A DNA stretch of 32,419 bases. It comes from an uncultured Clostridia bacterium (GTDB lineage Bacteria > Bacillota > Clostridia > Christensenellales > UBA1242). Of the stretch, positions 1 to 8,708 are shown piece after piece. Location: the NCBI GenBank assembly GCA_934746515.1, contig CAKVFH010000012.1:1-32419 (forward strand), in the 5' to 3' direction. Position 1 is the first letter of the stretch. The number at the start of each line of letters is the position of its first letter. The notes under the pieces were generated by a model. That model searched no databases. It had not been told where the DNA came from and saw only the letters and a list, made by a program, of their open reading frames with translations. Both the position numbers and the translations under genes were made by a program.

Positions 1-962
1 GATTTTTTAAGTTTCTTATATTTATCAGAATCATTCAATAGTTCGGTTACAAGTTTTACACATTCTTCATCAGATTTGTAAAGATAACCACTCACACCAT
101 CAATAACGGTGGTTTTTAGTTCACTGATTTCAGGAGCAATGATTGGCAACCCCAAAGTTTCAGCTTCCAAAATACACATTGGATTACCTTCAAACCTAGA
201 TGACATCAAAAACAGTTTGCTATTTTTTAAAAGCCCAAAGGAATTTGTTAAAAAGCCATAAAATTTAATATTATCCTGCAATTTGAGTTCGTTCGCCAAT
301 TTTTTACATTCATCCATAAGATCACCATCACCAATGATTGCAACCTTGATTTTGGGATAAACTTCAGCAATTTGTCCGATAATTGAAACAAGTCTTTGCG
401 GATTTTTTTGATATGTTATTCTGCCTAAAAACGCAATGTCTGATTTTTCTGAAAGTTCAGCCTTTTTGGATTTTTCAATAATCTCATCTTGGTTGATAAT
501 GTTATTCAAAACAAGGCTCTTTTCTCTTACATTTTCTTTAAAAACATAATCATTAAAACATGAGTTTGAAACCCAGAAAATTTTACTTATTTTTTTCTTT
601 TTTACGATGAAATTAAACAAAATTGCATTAAGGGATTTTTTTCTAAAATCTGGCCTATTATTGTGCACATGGGCAATCATCTTAAAGTTGCCTTTAACTA
701 ATCCAACAGTGCAAATTGCCTTTGGGTCGTGAGCATGAACAACATCTGGTTTAAACTCTTTTATTGCTCTTTTAACTTCACTTGTTGACATTTTCTTTAA
801 AGGTATAAATTTAATATTTCTCTCTTTTAAAGCATCGGCAATTTGTCCATCTGGTGAGCAATATGCAACATCATCTTCTTCTCTGAACAATGCTATAATT
901 TGACATGCAACATTTTCAGCGCCAGAGTATTTATTGCTTGATAAAATGTGTAAAATTTTCAT
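1..962 (-). CDS. GT4-family glycosyltransferase, 3' end cut by the window
   Basis: The frame opens at ATG 962 and stays open for 320 codons to base 1, so the C-terminus lies outside the window. The N-terminus (MKILHILSSNKYSGAENVA) is the usual GT4 start with a GAE/N loop near residue 15. A first Rossmann domain follows, with DVVHAHDPKA around residues 75-85. The donor-binding half has FLGRITYQKNPQR around residues 180-195 and a complete EX7E motif in SSRFEGNPMCILEAETLG. This architecture transfers a sugar from a nucleotide-sugar to a lipid carrier or nascent glycan at the inner membrane face. Donor and acceptor cannot be told. It starts 7 bases after the stop of the upstream glycosyltransferase, in the same operon as tex, which suggests an envelope or exopolysaccharide cluster continuing to the left. 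Confidence 0.85.
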   Translation of the reverse strand, partial: MKILHILSSNKYSGAENVACQIIALFREEDDVAYCSPDGQIADALKERNIKFIPLKKMSTSEVKRAIKEFKPDVVHAHDPKAICTVGLVKGNFKMIAHVHNNRPDFRKKSLNAILFNFIVKKKKISKIFWVSNSCFNDYVFKENVREKSLVLNNIINQDEIIEKSKKAELSEKSDIAFLGRITYQKNPQRLVSIIGQIAEVYPKIKVAIIGDGDLMDECKKLANELKLQDNIKFYGFLTNSFGLLKNSKLFLMSSRFEGNPMCILEAETLGLPIIAPEISELKTTVIDGVSGYLYKSDEECVKLVTELLNDSDKYKKLKK

Positions 963-969
963 ATTTGTT

Positions 970-2082
970 TTATCCTTTTATGTTCATTACTTCTAAAATT
1001 TTGGCATTGATAATTTTTTGATCAAAATTTTCTTCGGCAAATTTTCTTGAATTTTTACCAAATTCAACAGCAAGTTCTTTGTTTTCAAGAACTTCTATGC
1101 AATGTTTTGCCATGGTTTCAAAGTCGGGTTGACCAACAAGATAACCATTAAATCCTTCTTTTACAGTTTCTTTGCACCCAATTCTATTGCTTGTGATTAT
1201 ACCCCTTCCAATAGATTCAGCTTCCATAATTGTCATTGGAACACCTTCTCTATGGCTTGGCAAAATCATCATGAGTGCAGATTCTATAAATGGCTTAACA
1301 TCTTTTGTTGTGCCTAAATAATTTATTGAGCCATTATCAATATAACTTTGAATGTCTGAAACTTTAACAGTCCCTTCTCCGCCAAGATACATGAATTCTG
1401 CTTCTGGATGTGCTTTTTTAACAAGTTCTGCACACTTGCAATATTCATAGACGCCTTTAGTTTCAAGCATTCTTGCAATCATGATAAATTTGTTTGATTT
1501 TTTATCAACTGGTTTGAATTTAAACTTATCCAAGTCTACACCAATACCGTTTATAACAACCGCTTGTTCTTGCTTTAAAAGTTTGCGAGAAACAAACTCG
1601 TTGATATCGTCATTATTTAGGAAAAAGACTTTTTTTGCACATTTAAATGCCTTTTTGTAAAGTTTGCACTCAACAAAATTAATAACCTTCCATTTCAATG
1701 ATTTATTGATAAAAGCATCTCCTGCACCTTCAACCATTGAATAAATTTCTTTTACACCAGCTTTTTTAGCAGCAAGTGATCCAAAAATGTTTGGTTTTAA
1801 CTGAAATGTAAAGACGATGTCTGGATTGATTTCTTTTATAACCTTGCAGTATCTGTTTTTTAGTGAAAGAATTTTGAAAGGGTTTAAGCTTCTATTTTTA
1901 TCGTTGATACAATAAAGTTTCACCCCTTCTTCGTTTAGTGTGTCTTCATACTTATTATCAAAAGCCAAAGTTGAAACTTCATATCCCAAACTCTGAAGTT
2001 TTTTCACAAGTGGAAGCCTGAATGTGTAAATGTTTTGCGACAAATTACAAATCATTAAAATCTTTTTAGGTTTATTTTCCAT
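970..2082 (-). CDS. GT4-family glycosyltransferase (PglA/EpsD-like)
   Basis: A complete 370-residue GT-B glycosyltransferase. The N-terminus KKILMICNLSQNIYTFRLPL, the FTFQLKPNIFGSLAA stretch near residue 95 and EGAGDAFIN near residue 118 resemble the family that adds GalNAc, Gal or similar to undecaprenyl-linked intermediates (PglA, EpsD and relatives). The C-terminal domain has FIMIARMLETKGVYEY near residue 200 and an intact EX7E motif in SHREGVPMTIMEAES. No signal peptide or membrane span is seen, so it is likely cytosolic or peripheral. Its ATG overlaps the tex stop codon as TAATG, implying translational coupling. Family assignment is firm; the sugar specificity is inference. Confidence 0.88.
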   Translation of the reverse strand: MENKPKKILMICNLSQNIYTFRLPLVKKLQSLGYEVSTLAFDNKYEDTLNEEGVKLYCINDKNRSLNPFKILSLKNRYCKVIKEINPDIVFTFQLKPNIFGSLAAKKAGVKEIYSMVEGAGDAFINKSLKWKVINFVECKLYKKAFKCAKKVFFLNNDDINEFVSRKLLKQEQAVVINGIGVDLDKFKFKPVDKKSNKFIMIARMLETKGVYEYCKCAELVKKAHPEAEFMYLGGEGTVKVSDIQSYIDNGSINYLGTTKDVKPFIESALMMILPSHREGVPMTIMEAESIGRGIITSNRIGCKETVKEGFNGYLVGQPDFETMAKHCIEVLENKELAVEFGKNSRKFAEENFDQKIINAKILEVMNIKG

Positions 2083-4322
2083 TATTCTTCTTCCTTTGCT
2101 TTTTTGATTGAAAGGCCGATGCGCTTTTTGTTTAGGTCAAGTGAGATAACTTTGACTGTTACGATTTGTCCGACGGTGAGCTCTTCACTTGGGTGTTTAA
2201 TGTATCTGTCACAAATTTCTGAAATGTGGACAAGTCCGTCTTGGTGAACACCGATATCAACAAACGCACCAAAGTCAATAACGTTTCTAACGGTGCCTTT
2301 TAAAATCATGCCTTCTTTGAGGTCTTCCATTGAAAGCACATCACTGCGAAGTTCCAAATGCTCTGCTTCTTCACGGATATCTCTGCCAGGCTTTACAAGC
2401 TCGCCAACGATATCTTGCATTGTTGGAACGCCGATGCCAATTTCTTTTGCAATTTTTTCTTCGCCTTGTTTTTCAACGAGTTCAGGAAGTTTTGAAACAT
2501 TGCCGTTTTTAACATCGTCTTCTGTCATTTTGAAAATCTTTAAAAGTTTTTTAGCGCTATCGTAACTTTCAGGGTGCACAGAAGTGTTATCTAAAATATC
2601 TTCGCCACCAACAACTCTCAAGAAACCTGCGCATTGCTCAAATGCTTTAGCGCCAAGTTTTGGAACATTTTTAATCTCTTCACGAGATTTGAATGCGCCG
2701 TTCTTTTCACGATAAGTAACAATGCTTTTTGCAATACCTTCGTTCAAGCCGGCAACTCTTTTCAAAAGGCTTGGGCTTGCTGTGTTCACATCAGCACCAA
2801 CTGCGTTTACGCAATCTTCAACAACGCCGTCCAAAACTTCGGTGAGTCTCTTTTGTGGCATGTCGTGTTGATATTGTCCAACACCGATTGATTTAACATC
2901 AATCTTGATAAGTTCTGCAAGTGGGTCTTGAAGTCTTCTTGCAATTGAAACAGCTGAACGCAAATTTACATTGAAGTTTGGAAATTCTTCAGCGCCAAGT
3001 TTGCTTGCTGAATAAACAGATGCGCCGGCTTCAGAAACAATTGCGTAGTTCACTTTTCTCGACAATGTTTTGATTAGGTCAGCACAGAAAATTTCACTTT
3101 CCTTGCTTGCTGTTCCGTTTCCAATTGAAATAACATCAACTTTATATTTTGAAATAAGCTCGGTCATTTTTCTTTTGCTTTCGTCAATCTTGCTAAATGG
3201 TGGAGTTGGATAAATGACATCAGTTGCAAGAACTGTTCCGTTTTCATCAATAACAGCAAGCTTGCAACCCATTCTATAACCTGGGTCAAAGCCCAAAATT
3301 CTCTTACCTTTGAGTGGAGCTTCCATCAAAAGTGGTTTCAAGTTGATTTCAAAATTATGGATTGCTTGTTCATTTGCCTTGTCGGTCAAGTCGTTTCTAA
3401 TTTCTCTTTCCAAGCTTGGCTCAATCAAACGCACAAACGCATCTTCTTGTGTTTCTTTCAAAAGCTCTGCAAAAATTGTATCTTTAATTTTGTAATTATT
3501 TTCAATAATTTCCAAACATTTTTCTTGGTTAAAGTCAATTGTAACTTTTAAAAAGCCTTCATTCTCGCCACGATTGATTGCAAGAATTCTGTGTGAAGGG
3601 ACTTTTGAAACTTCTTGCTTAAACCCGTCGTAAACTAAATATGTGTCTGCGCTGGTTGCTTTTTCGCTGCCTTCTTTGTCGGCATATTTATCGGAGTTGT
3701 CAATAACTTTCTTTTCAGTCTTCTTTGCTGGTTTTTCTTTCTTTATAGCAGAACAAATAAACGCAGATTTTTGCAAAAATTCGCGGAGTTCTTTTCTTAA
3801 ATCACTATCGTCGCTAAATTTTTCAGCCAAGATGTCTTTTGCACCTTGAATTGCTTCTTGAACATTTTTAACGCCCTTTTCTTCACTAACAAAAGGCTGG
3901 GCAAGTTCTTCGATTGTTTTGCCGTCTTCCTTTTGAGCAAGAAAAATATCTGCAAGTGGTTCTAAGCCCTTTGCAATAGCTTCAGTTGCTCTTGTTTTTC
4001 TCTTTGGCTTGAATGGACGATAAATATCTTCAAGTTCGGTGAGAGTTTTTGCTTCGTCAAGCTTTTTGGCAATTTCTTCGGTGAGTTTGCCTTGTTCATC
4101 AATGCTCTTAACGATTGTCTTTTTTCTATCTTCAAAATTACGAAGATAAGTCAAACGATCGGCAAATGCACGAATAACCTGATCGTCAAGACTGCCATGC
4201 ATTTCCTTTCTATATCTTGCAATGAAAGGGATTGTGCCACCTTCATCTAAAAGCGAGATTAAGTTCTTTGAATATTCTTCTCTAATGTTAAACTCTTTTG
4301 CTAGAGCTTCAAAAATTTCCAT
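2082..4322 (-). CDS. tex: Tex-family transcription accessory / RNA-binding protein
   Basis: Tex is a cytosolic nucleic-acid-binding protein linked to transcription and RNA metabolism. The 746 residues follow the family order: a helical N-terminal domain with the diagnostic IPFIARYRKE, a YqgF/RuvC-like domain with RILGFDPGYRMGCKLAV, helix-hairpin-helix motifs (SLLKRVAGLNEGIAKSIV, then NVPKLGAKAFEQCAGFLR), and a C-terminal S1 domain (LKGTVRNVIDFGAFVDIGVH). An in-frame ATG exists at 4352, but ATG 4322 is preferred. It has AGGAAG at 4330-4335 seven bases upstream, it matches the usual Tex N-terminus, and the predicted transcription start near 4360 leaves almost no leader for 4352. Length is normal for Tex. 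It is the first gene of an operon with two glycosyltransferases and overlaps the next gene by one base. Confidence 0.95.
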   Translation of the reverse strand: MEIFEALAKEFNIREEYSKNLISLLDEGGTIPFIARYRKEMHGSLDDQVIRAFADRLTYLRNFEDRKKTIVKSIDEQGKLTEEIAKKLDEAKTLTELEDIYRPFKPKRKTRATEAIAKGLEPLADIFLAQKEDGKTIEELAQPFVSEEKGVKNVQEAIQGAKDILAEKFSDDSDLRKELREFLQKSAFICSAIKKEKPAKKTEKKVIDNSDKYADKEGSEKATSADTYLVYDGFKQEVSKVPSHRILAINRGENEGFLKVTIDFNQEKCLEIIENNYKIKDTIFAELLKETQEDAFVRLIEPSLEREIRNDLTDKANEQAIHNFEINLKPLLMEAPLKGKRILGFDPGYRMGCKLAVIDENGTVLATDVIYPTPPFSKIDESKRKMTELISKYKVDVISIGNGTASKESEIFCADLIKTLSRKVNYAIVSEAGASVYSASKLGAEEFPNFNVNLRSAVSIARRLQDPLAELIKIDVKSIGVGQYQHDMPQKRLTEVLDGVVEDCVNAVGADVNTASPSLLKRVAGLNEGIAKSIVTYREKNGAFKSREEIKNVPKLGAKAFEQCAGFLRVVGGEDILDNTSVHPESYDSAKKLLKIFKMTEDDVKNGNVSKLPELVEKQGEEKIAKEIGIGVPTMQDIVGELVKPGRDIREEAEHLELRSDVLSMEDLKEGMILKGTVRNVIDFGAFVDIGVHQDGLVHISEICDRYIKHPSEELTVGQIVTVKVISLDLNKKRIGLSIKKAKEEE

Positions 4323-4344
4323 AAAAGTACTTCCTAGTAAAATT

Positions 4345-4359
4345 TCGAGCATAGCTCGA
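4345..4359 (-). other. Small inverted repeat in the tex leader
   Basis: TCGAGC, a 3-base loop and GCTCGA form a perfect 6-bp stem just after the predicted tex transcription start. It could be a 5' stabilising hairpin or part of an operator. No known element is recognised. Confidence 0.4.
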
Positions 4360-4366
4360 CACTGAC

Positions 4367-4395
4367 ATTATAACAAAGAAGGCTCGATTTTTCAA
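4367..4395 (-). promoter_or_regulatory. Sigma-A-type promoter of tex
   Basis: On the minus strand TTGAAA (4390-4395) is followed after exactly 17 bp by TATAAT (4367-4372). Transcription would start near 4360, giving a leader of about 38 bases to ATG 4322. Confidence 0.7.
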
Positions 4396-4675
4396 GCGAT
4401 TAGCAATTAAATAATAATTTAAGTAACTTTAACCTAATACCAATTTATAATGGCTGGCATAAGCAGAACTTATTGTTAAAAAAGCAAGGCGCAAAAATTA
4501 TTTTAAAATTGTAAAAACAAACCTTAAATTTTTGTTTTCTTGCATTTTAAGTTGAAATTTCAAAAAAAACTAATCAAATTTTGCGAATTTTATACCAGCT
4601 TTAATTTAGTTGCTTAATTTGAAAAAAAACATTACAATAAAAGCGTTAAACTTTAGTTTGACATATAATAAAAAA
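4396..4675. other. AT-rich intergenic spacer with no recognised element
   Basis: About 280 bases separate the divergent tex and nucleotidyltransferase genes. A palindrome TTGAAATTTCAA lies at 4552-4563 and isolated TATAAT hexamers lie at 4446-4451 and 4664-4669, neither with a convincing -35 partner. No gene, terminator or riboswitch fold is evident. The promoter of the plus-strand gene must be here but was not located with confidence. Confidence 0.4.
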
Positions 4676-4684
4676 GAGGTGCTT

Positions 4685-5593
4685 ATGGAACTTGTTATTA
4701 TGGCTGCCGGAATGGGTAGCCGTTATGGTGGTTTAAAACAACTTGACCCTATTGACGACCACGGAAACTTTATCATTGACTATTCAATTTATGACGCAAT
4801 CAGATGTGGTTTTGATAAGGTTGTATTTATCATTAAAGAAGAAAACTTTGAAGCGTTTAGAGACACTGTTGGAAAACGCGTTGAAGATAAAATTGAAACC
4901 GTTTATGTTTTTCAAGACAACGACAACATCCCAAGCGAATTTGTTATTCCTGAAGAAAGAACAAAACCTTTCGGAACAGGACATGCCGTGCTTTGCTCAA
5001 AAGGTGTGGTTCATTCAAACTTTGCTGTTATCAATGCTGATGATTTTTATGGCTATGAAGCATTCAAGGCGGCAGCAGAATTTTTGAAAGCAAATCATGC
5101 CCAAAACAATTTTGCAATCGTTGGCTATAAAGCAGACAACACATTCTGCGGGGCAAAAGCCGTTAAACGCGGAGTTTGCAGTGTGAGTGAAAACAAACTC
5201 ACAAACATCATTGAATCTTCACTTTCAAAAGATGAAACTGGTGACATCACCGCAACACCAATTGACGACAGCGGAATTGCTCCTTTCCAAATTGCAAAGG
5301 ACACAACCGTTTCAATGAATTTCTTTGCTTTTACTCCAAAATTTTTGGATTATTTGGATTCATATTTCCTTGAATTTTTGAACAAAAACAGAGATAATTT
5401 ATTGAAAGCCGAATTTTTCCTTCCAACAGTCGTAACAAATTTGATTAAAGATGAAAAAGCAACAGTTGATGTGTTGAATACTGATGCTGTTTGGTTTGGA
5501 ATGACCTATAAAGAAGACAAAGAACTTGTTAAAAAGTGCATAAAAGAAGAAGCACAAAAAGGAATCTATCCTGAAAATCTTTGGAATAAATAA
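4685..5593 (+). CDS. Sugar-phosphate nucleotidyltransferase family protein
   Basis: A 302-residue nucleotidyltransferase of the fold that joins an NTP to a sugar-1-phosphate or similar phosphate. The N-terminal nucleotide-binding loop reads MAAGMGSRYGGLKQL (residues 6-20), a variant of the GxGTR...K signature. FGTGHAV lies near residues 96-102 and the metal-binding region NADDFYGYEAF at 117-127. The open frame extends upstream, but ATG 4685 is chosen because it starts exactly at the conserved beta strand (MELVIMAAG) and follows GAGGTG at 4676-4681. It is not a GlgC: ADP-glucose pyrophosphorylase is longer, with a C-terminal left-handed helix that is absent here. The product could be a UDP-, CDP- or dTDP-linked compound. 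It stands alone, with its own terminator. Confidence 0.8.
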   Translation: MELVIMAAGMGSRYGGLKQLDPIDDHGNFIIDYSIYDAIRCGFDKVVFIIKEENFEAFRDTVGKRVEDKIETVYVFQDNDNIPSEFVIPEERTKPFGTGHAVLCSKGVVHSNFAVINADDFYGYEAFKAAAEFLKANHAQNNFAIVGYKADNTFCGAKAVKRGVCSVSENKLTNIIESSLSKDETGDITATPIDDSGIAPFQIAKDTTVSMNFFAFTPKFLDYLDSYFLEFLNKNRDNLLKAEFFLPTVVTNLIKDEKATVDVLNTDAVWFGMTYKEDKELVKKCIKEEAQKGIYPENLWNK

Positions 5594-5596
5594 GAG

Positions 5597-5627
5597 AAAA
5601 ACCGCTGGCATTTTTCCAGCGGTTTTT
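5597..5627 (+). terminator. Rho-independent terminator after the nucleotidyltransferase
   Basis: CCGCTGG (5602-5608), a 7-base loop and CCAGCGG (5616-5622), flanked by an A-run and a T-run that extend the stem. It begins four bases after the stop codon. Confidence 0.92.
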
Positions 5628-5715
5628 ATATCTGTTTTTATTTTTTAGTTTGCATTATTCTCTTGCTTTCGATTTTTGAAGATTCCTTTCACAAAACTAA
5701 ATTTTTTCTATCCTA

Positions 5716-5743
5716 TTGACACAATTTTTATTTATGATAAAAT
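5716..5743 (+). promoter_or_regulatory. Promoter placing the transcription start at the ATG of the next gene
   Basis: A perfect TTGACA (5716-5721) is followed after 16 bp by TAAAAT (5738-5743). Initiation about seven bases further falls at 5749-5750, the ATG itself, so the mRNA would be leaderless. Confidence 0.55.
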
Positions 5744-5749
5744 AATGGT

Positions 5750-6799
5750 ATGGAAAAAAAACTAACATTTAAACAAACATTAAGTAAAAACTTAAACAAC
5801 GCGTTTTCAATCAACTATACGATTTTGGAAAACTTGAATCGTATGATGCCAGAAAATGGGCAAATGGTTTTTACAAGCAATGATATTTTCGGAGAGAAAT
5901 CTAGCGATCAAATTTTATATGATCAAAATTTTCATGACTTTGCACAAATCAAAATCCAGTGTTATAAAGAAATTAAGAAAGGGCTAAAAGATCTTCACTT
6001 TAAAGAAAGGTTTCGCAAAAACACAAAATATATACTTGAACTCTATGAAGAAGTCACAGGAACTAAGTTTGAATATGATAAAATTTTTAGCAATGATGAT
6101 ATTAAAGACTGGGACTCATTCAATAAAATAGGTGATTTCTTTAGATATGATGATACACTAACCAACAGATCAAGAACAGAACTTGGAATCGTGTATTATC
6201 AATTTTTAGCATTTTATGATGATTATAGAGCATGGAAGGCAACCTGCGACATCGTTGAAGCTCTGGATAAAGATATCAACCAATATGGTGCTAAATCAAT
6301 TTACTTTGGACAAATTGATAATCCAGATATTGTCAAAATCAACATTGACCAGTTTAATGATTTTTTTGATGCGGTTTATGAAATTTTGGATCCACTTGAA
6401 AACAAAATCAGAGCAGGATATAAAGAAGACCTTAAAAAAATCAAAAATAATGATGAACAAGAAGAACTCATTTCATCATATAATCAATTATTTTTAGCAT
6501 TAAAACAAGTTGAAGATTTTTATGATAAAATCGGTGAGCGTTTTGACGCAGCAAACTCGAGAGTTCAAATGAAAAAACCTACAATCTTTCAAAAGCTTAT
6601 TTACGGAAAAGCATTGAAGGAAGATCCAGATTTTTACATCGACAAAATATATGTTCATAAAATTGAAATTAGAGAACTTGCAGAACTTCTTTCACTTTTC
6701 CCACAACTTGATGAACTTAGAAATAAACTTGATAAATTTTTTGATAGCGACTCTAAAAATGTAGAAAATTCGCAAGAAAATGCAAAATCTAACAATTAG
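5750..6799 (+). CDS. Uncharacterised soluble protein, probably leaderless
   Basis: I do not recognise this 349-residue protein. It is hydrophilic, with no signal peptide and no membrane span. It is rich in Asp, Lys, Phe and Tyr and looks largely helical: long amphipathic stretches lie around residues 60-105, 200-265 (DAVYEILDPLENKIRAGYKE) and 300-330 (IEIRELAELLSLFPQLDELR). A disordered Ser/Asn/Glu tail covers residues 331-349. No Walker, zinc-ribbon, HTH or catalytic signature is visible. No Shine-Dalgarno sequence precedes ATG 5750, and the promoter puts the mRNA start on this ATG; an internal ATG at residue 32 also lacks one. It has its own promoter and terminator between a nucleotidyltransferase and the glycogen operon, so context suggests no function. 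Confidence 0.8.
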   Translation: MEKKLTFKQTLSKNLNNAFSINYTILENLNRMMPENGQMVFTSNDIFGEKSSDQILYDQNFHDFAQIKIQCYKEIKKGLKDLHFKERFRKNTKYILELYEEVTGTKFEYDKIFSNDDIKDWDSFNKIGDFFRYDDTLTNRSRTELGIVYYQFLAFYDDYRAWKATCDIVEALDKDINQYGAKSIYFGQIDNPDIVKINIDQFNDFFDAVYEILDPLENKIRAGYKEDLKKIKNNDEQEELISSYNQLFLALKQVEDFYDKIGERFDAANSRVQMKKPTIFQKLIYGKALKEDPDFYIDKIYVHKIEIRELAELLSLFPQLDELRNKLDKFFDSDSKNVENSQENAKSNN

Positions 6800-6820
6800 A
6801 CGCAAATTTTTTATAAAAAC

Positions 6821-6855
6821 AAAAGCACTTAACAAAATTGTTGAGTGCTTTTTTT
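6821..6855. terminator. Bidirectional terminator between the convergent 5750 gene and the glucan operon
   Basis: AAAAGCACTTAAC (6821-6833), a 6-base loop and GTTGAGTGCTTTT (6840-6852) with one G-U pair. It is followed by T-runs on the plus strand and by TTTTG then TTTTT on the minus strand, so it can end both convergent transcripts. Confidence 0.85.
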
Positions 6856-6900
6856 GTTTGTTGTTTTCTAAAATAAATCGGCTTTTAAAAGGGTGTGTGT

Positions 6901-8676
6901 TTAGTTTTTTGTTTCAATCAAAATTTCAAACTCGTTTGGTTTAAGTTTTTTAAGTTTTGACATTTTTCCTGTTAAAAACGAAACAAATTCACCATTGAGT
7001 TTTAATTCAAAATCATATTTTCCAAGATTTGAAACAACTACTATATGTTCAAAATGATTGTATCTTTCAAATGCGAAAACTCCGTTTGCGGAATACAAAA
7101 CATTAAAATCGCCATCTTTTAAGGCTGGATGTTTGCGAATTTCAGTAAGTTGTTTGAACCATTTGAAAATTTCATTGTTGTAGTTATTCCAATCAAAACA
7201 ACCCCTTGAGCTGTCGTCATTATTTTCCATGCCATATTCGTCACCATAAAAAATTGACGGAACACCCGGAAGTGTGAAGATTAACGCACTTGCAATTTTG
7301 TAGAGTTTTTTTGCGGTTTCTTCATCGCCATCGGCGCATCTGATAAGCTCGCTAAACACGCGTTTTGTGTCGTGCGTTGACAAAAAGTTCATAAGATTAT
7401 CGCGAACAATTTTTGGATAATTGTTTTGAAGCATTCTCAAGGTTGCTTCAAGCGTGTTTGAATTTTTGTTGAAAATATACTCCAAAACCGTCTCTTTTAC
7501 GGGATAGTTCATAACGCTGTTAAGTTCGTTTTGAGTAAAATACTGACGCCTAAATCCATAGCTGATTTTTGTTGAAGCATCTTCCCAAACTTCACCAAGA
7601 ACGACATTGTTTTTATCGTAACTTAAAACTTTATCGCGAATTTTTCTAACAAAAATATCAGTAATTTCGTCGACTACATCCAAGCGAACTCCGCCCACAC
7701 CAAGATTTAGGTATTTTTCTAAAACACCGCCCTTGCCGGCGATGAAATCTTGAAAAGATGTCAAGTTTTTGTTTATGCTTGGCAGAGTTTCAATGCCCCA
7801 CCAACTATTGTATTTTTTTGGATACTCTTCAAAATCGAACCAGCCATAATATTTGGATTTTTTGCTTTCAAAAGCACCGAGTGATGAAAATTTTCCGTCT
7901 TTGTCAAAATAAATTGAATCACTGCCTGTGTGGTTATAGACGCCGTCAATCACAATTCTTATACCTTTTGATTTTGCTTTTTCAACCAGTGTTTTAAAAT
8001 CTTCTTCAGTGCCAAACATGTCATCAATTTTCATGTAGTCAACTGTGTTATATTTGTGATTGCTGTTCGCTTGGCAAATAGGGTTAAGATAAATCACTGT
8101 AACGCCAAGGTCTTTTAAATAATCTAGTTTTGAGATTATGCCTTTGAAATTTCCGCCAAATACTTCAAGGTTGATTATCAATGGATCGGTTGTGTTCTTT
8201 TGAATTTTTCCGCCCCAGTCATCACGCATGATGAGTGGCTCGCGGCATTTGACTTCACCCGCCTTACAAAATCTATCCACAAAAATCTGATAAATTATTC
8301 CGCCCTGCATAGAATTTGTGCATTTATATTCCGCTTCGGTGACAAGCTGCAAAAAGTCTTCTTTTTTTTCTTCGGAAAGCATTGATCTTGTGTCGTAAGT
8401 TTTGTTCAAATAAAGACAACGATCTTCAAAAAGCAATTGAAAATTATACCAAAATTGACCAGATTTTGCAAAATAATGCGAAATTTCATAGCCATTATTT
8501 TTGCTCATTTCAAGATATTTATAATCACTTTCTTCGTCGTTTTTCAGCATAAAGTAAACTTTTTTTGGCTCTTCATAGCCTGAAAAATCTATATGAAATT
8601 TAACTTTGGTATTTTTAACAATTGCGCCCTTTGGAAATTTAAAAAGCAAAGGGTCATACTTTGCTTCTATGCTCAT
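6901..8676 (-). CDS. Intracellular GH13 alpha-amylase-family glycosidase (neopullulanase/maltogenic-amylase-like)
   Basis: A 591-residue GH13 enzyme predicted to hydrolyse alpha-1,4 or alpha-1,6 links in maltodextrin or glycogen. An N-terminal beta-sandwich (about residues 1-105, CBM34-like) precedes the barrel. The conserved regions are present: DGVYNH with Asp244; GGVRLDVVDE with nucleophile Asp333; GEVWED with acid/base Glu362; STHD with Asp436. GVPSIFYGDEYGMEN near residue 471 is the usual loop before the C-terminal beta domain. No signal peptide is seen, so it acts on cytosolic glucan. It is the last gene of the malQ-glgB-glgA-glgP operon, 32 bases after glgP, with a GGGGG-type ribosome site about nine bases upstream of its ATG. 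Subfamily specificity (pullulanase or cyclomaltodextrinase type) is not decidable by eye. Confidence 0.9.
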   Translation of the reverse strand: MSIEAKYDPLLFKFPKGAIVKNTKVKFHIDFSGYEEPKKVYFMLKNDEESDYKYLEMSKNNGYEISHYFAKSGQFWYNFQLLFEDRCLYLNKTYDTRSMLSEEKKEDFLQLVTEAEYKCTNSMQGGIIYQIFVDRFCKAGEVKCREPLIMRDDWGGKIQKNTTDPLIINLEVFGGNFKGIISKLDYLKDLGVTVIYLNPICQANSNHKYNTVDYMKIDDMFGTEEDFKTLVEKAKSKGIRIVIDGVYNHTGSDSIYFDKDGKFSSLGAFESKKSKYYGWFDFEEYPKKYNSWWGIETLPSINKNLTSFQDFIAGKGGVLEKYLNLGVGGVRLDVVDEITDIFVRKIRDKVLSYDKNNVVLGEVWEDASTKISYGFRRQYFTQNELNSVMNYPVKETVLEYIFNKNSNTLEATLRMLQNNYPKIVRDNLMNFLSTHDTKRVFSELIRCADGDEETAKKLYKIASALIFTLPGVPSIFYGDEYGMENNDDSSRGCFDWNNYNNEIFKWFKQLTEIRKHPALKDGDFNVLYSANGVFAFERYNHFEHIVVVSNLGKYDFELKLNGEFVSFLTGKMSKLKKLKPNEFEILIETKN

Positions 8677-8708
8677 AAAATAATTCCCCCTTGCTTTATT
8701 TTATCTGT

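Noticed and set aside
4450..4479. Nine-codon open frame after a TATAAT in the tex/nucleotidyltransferase spacer
   Set aside because: It has no ribosome site, no -35 and no sign of constraint; it is compatible with chance.
4664..4669. TATAAT immediately before the nucleotidyltransferase as its -10 box
   Set aside because: The transcription start would fall on the ribosome binding site and no -35 lies at a proper distance. The adjacent TTGACA (4658-4663) abuts it.
4685..5593. The nucleotidyltransferase as the missing glgC
   Set aside because: At 302 residues it lacks the C-terminal helix domain of GlgC, its N-terminal loop is GMGSRYGG, and it is not in the glucan operon.
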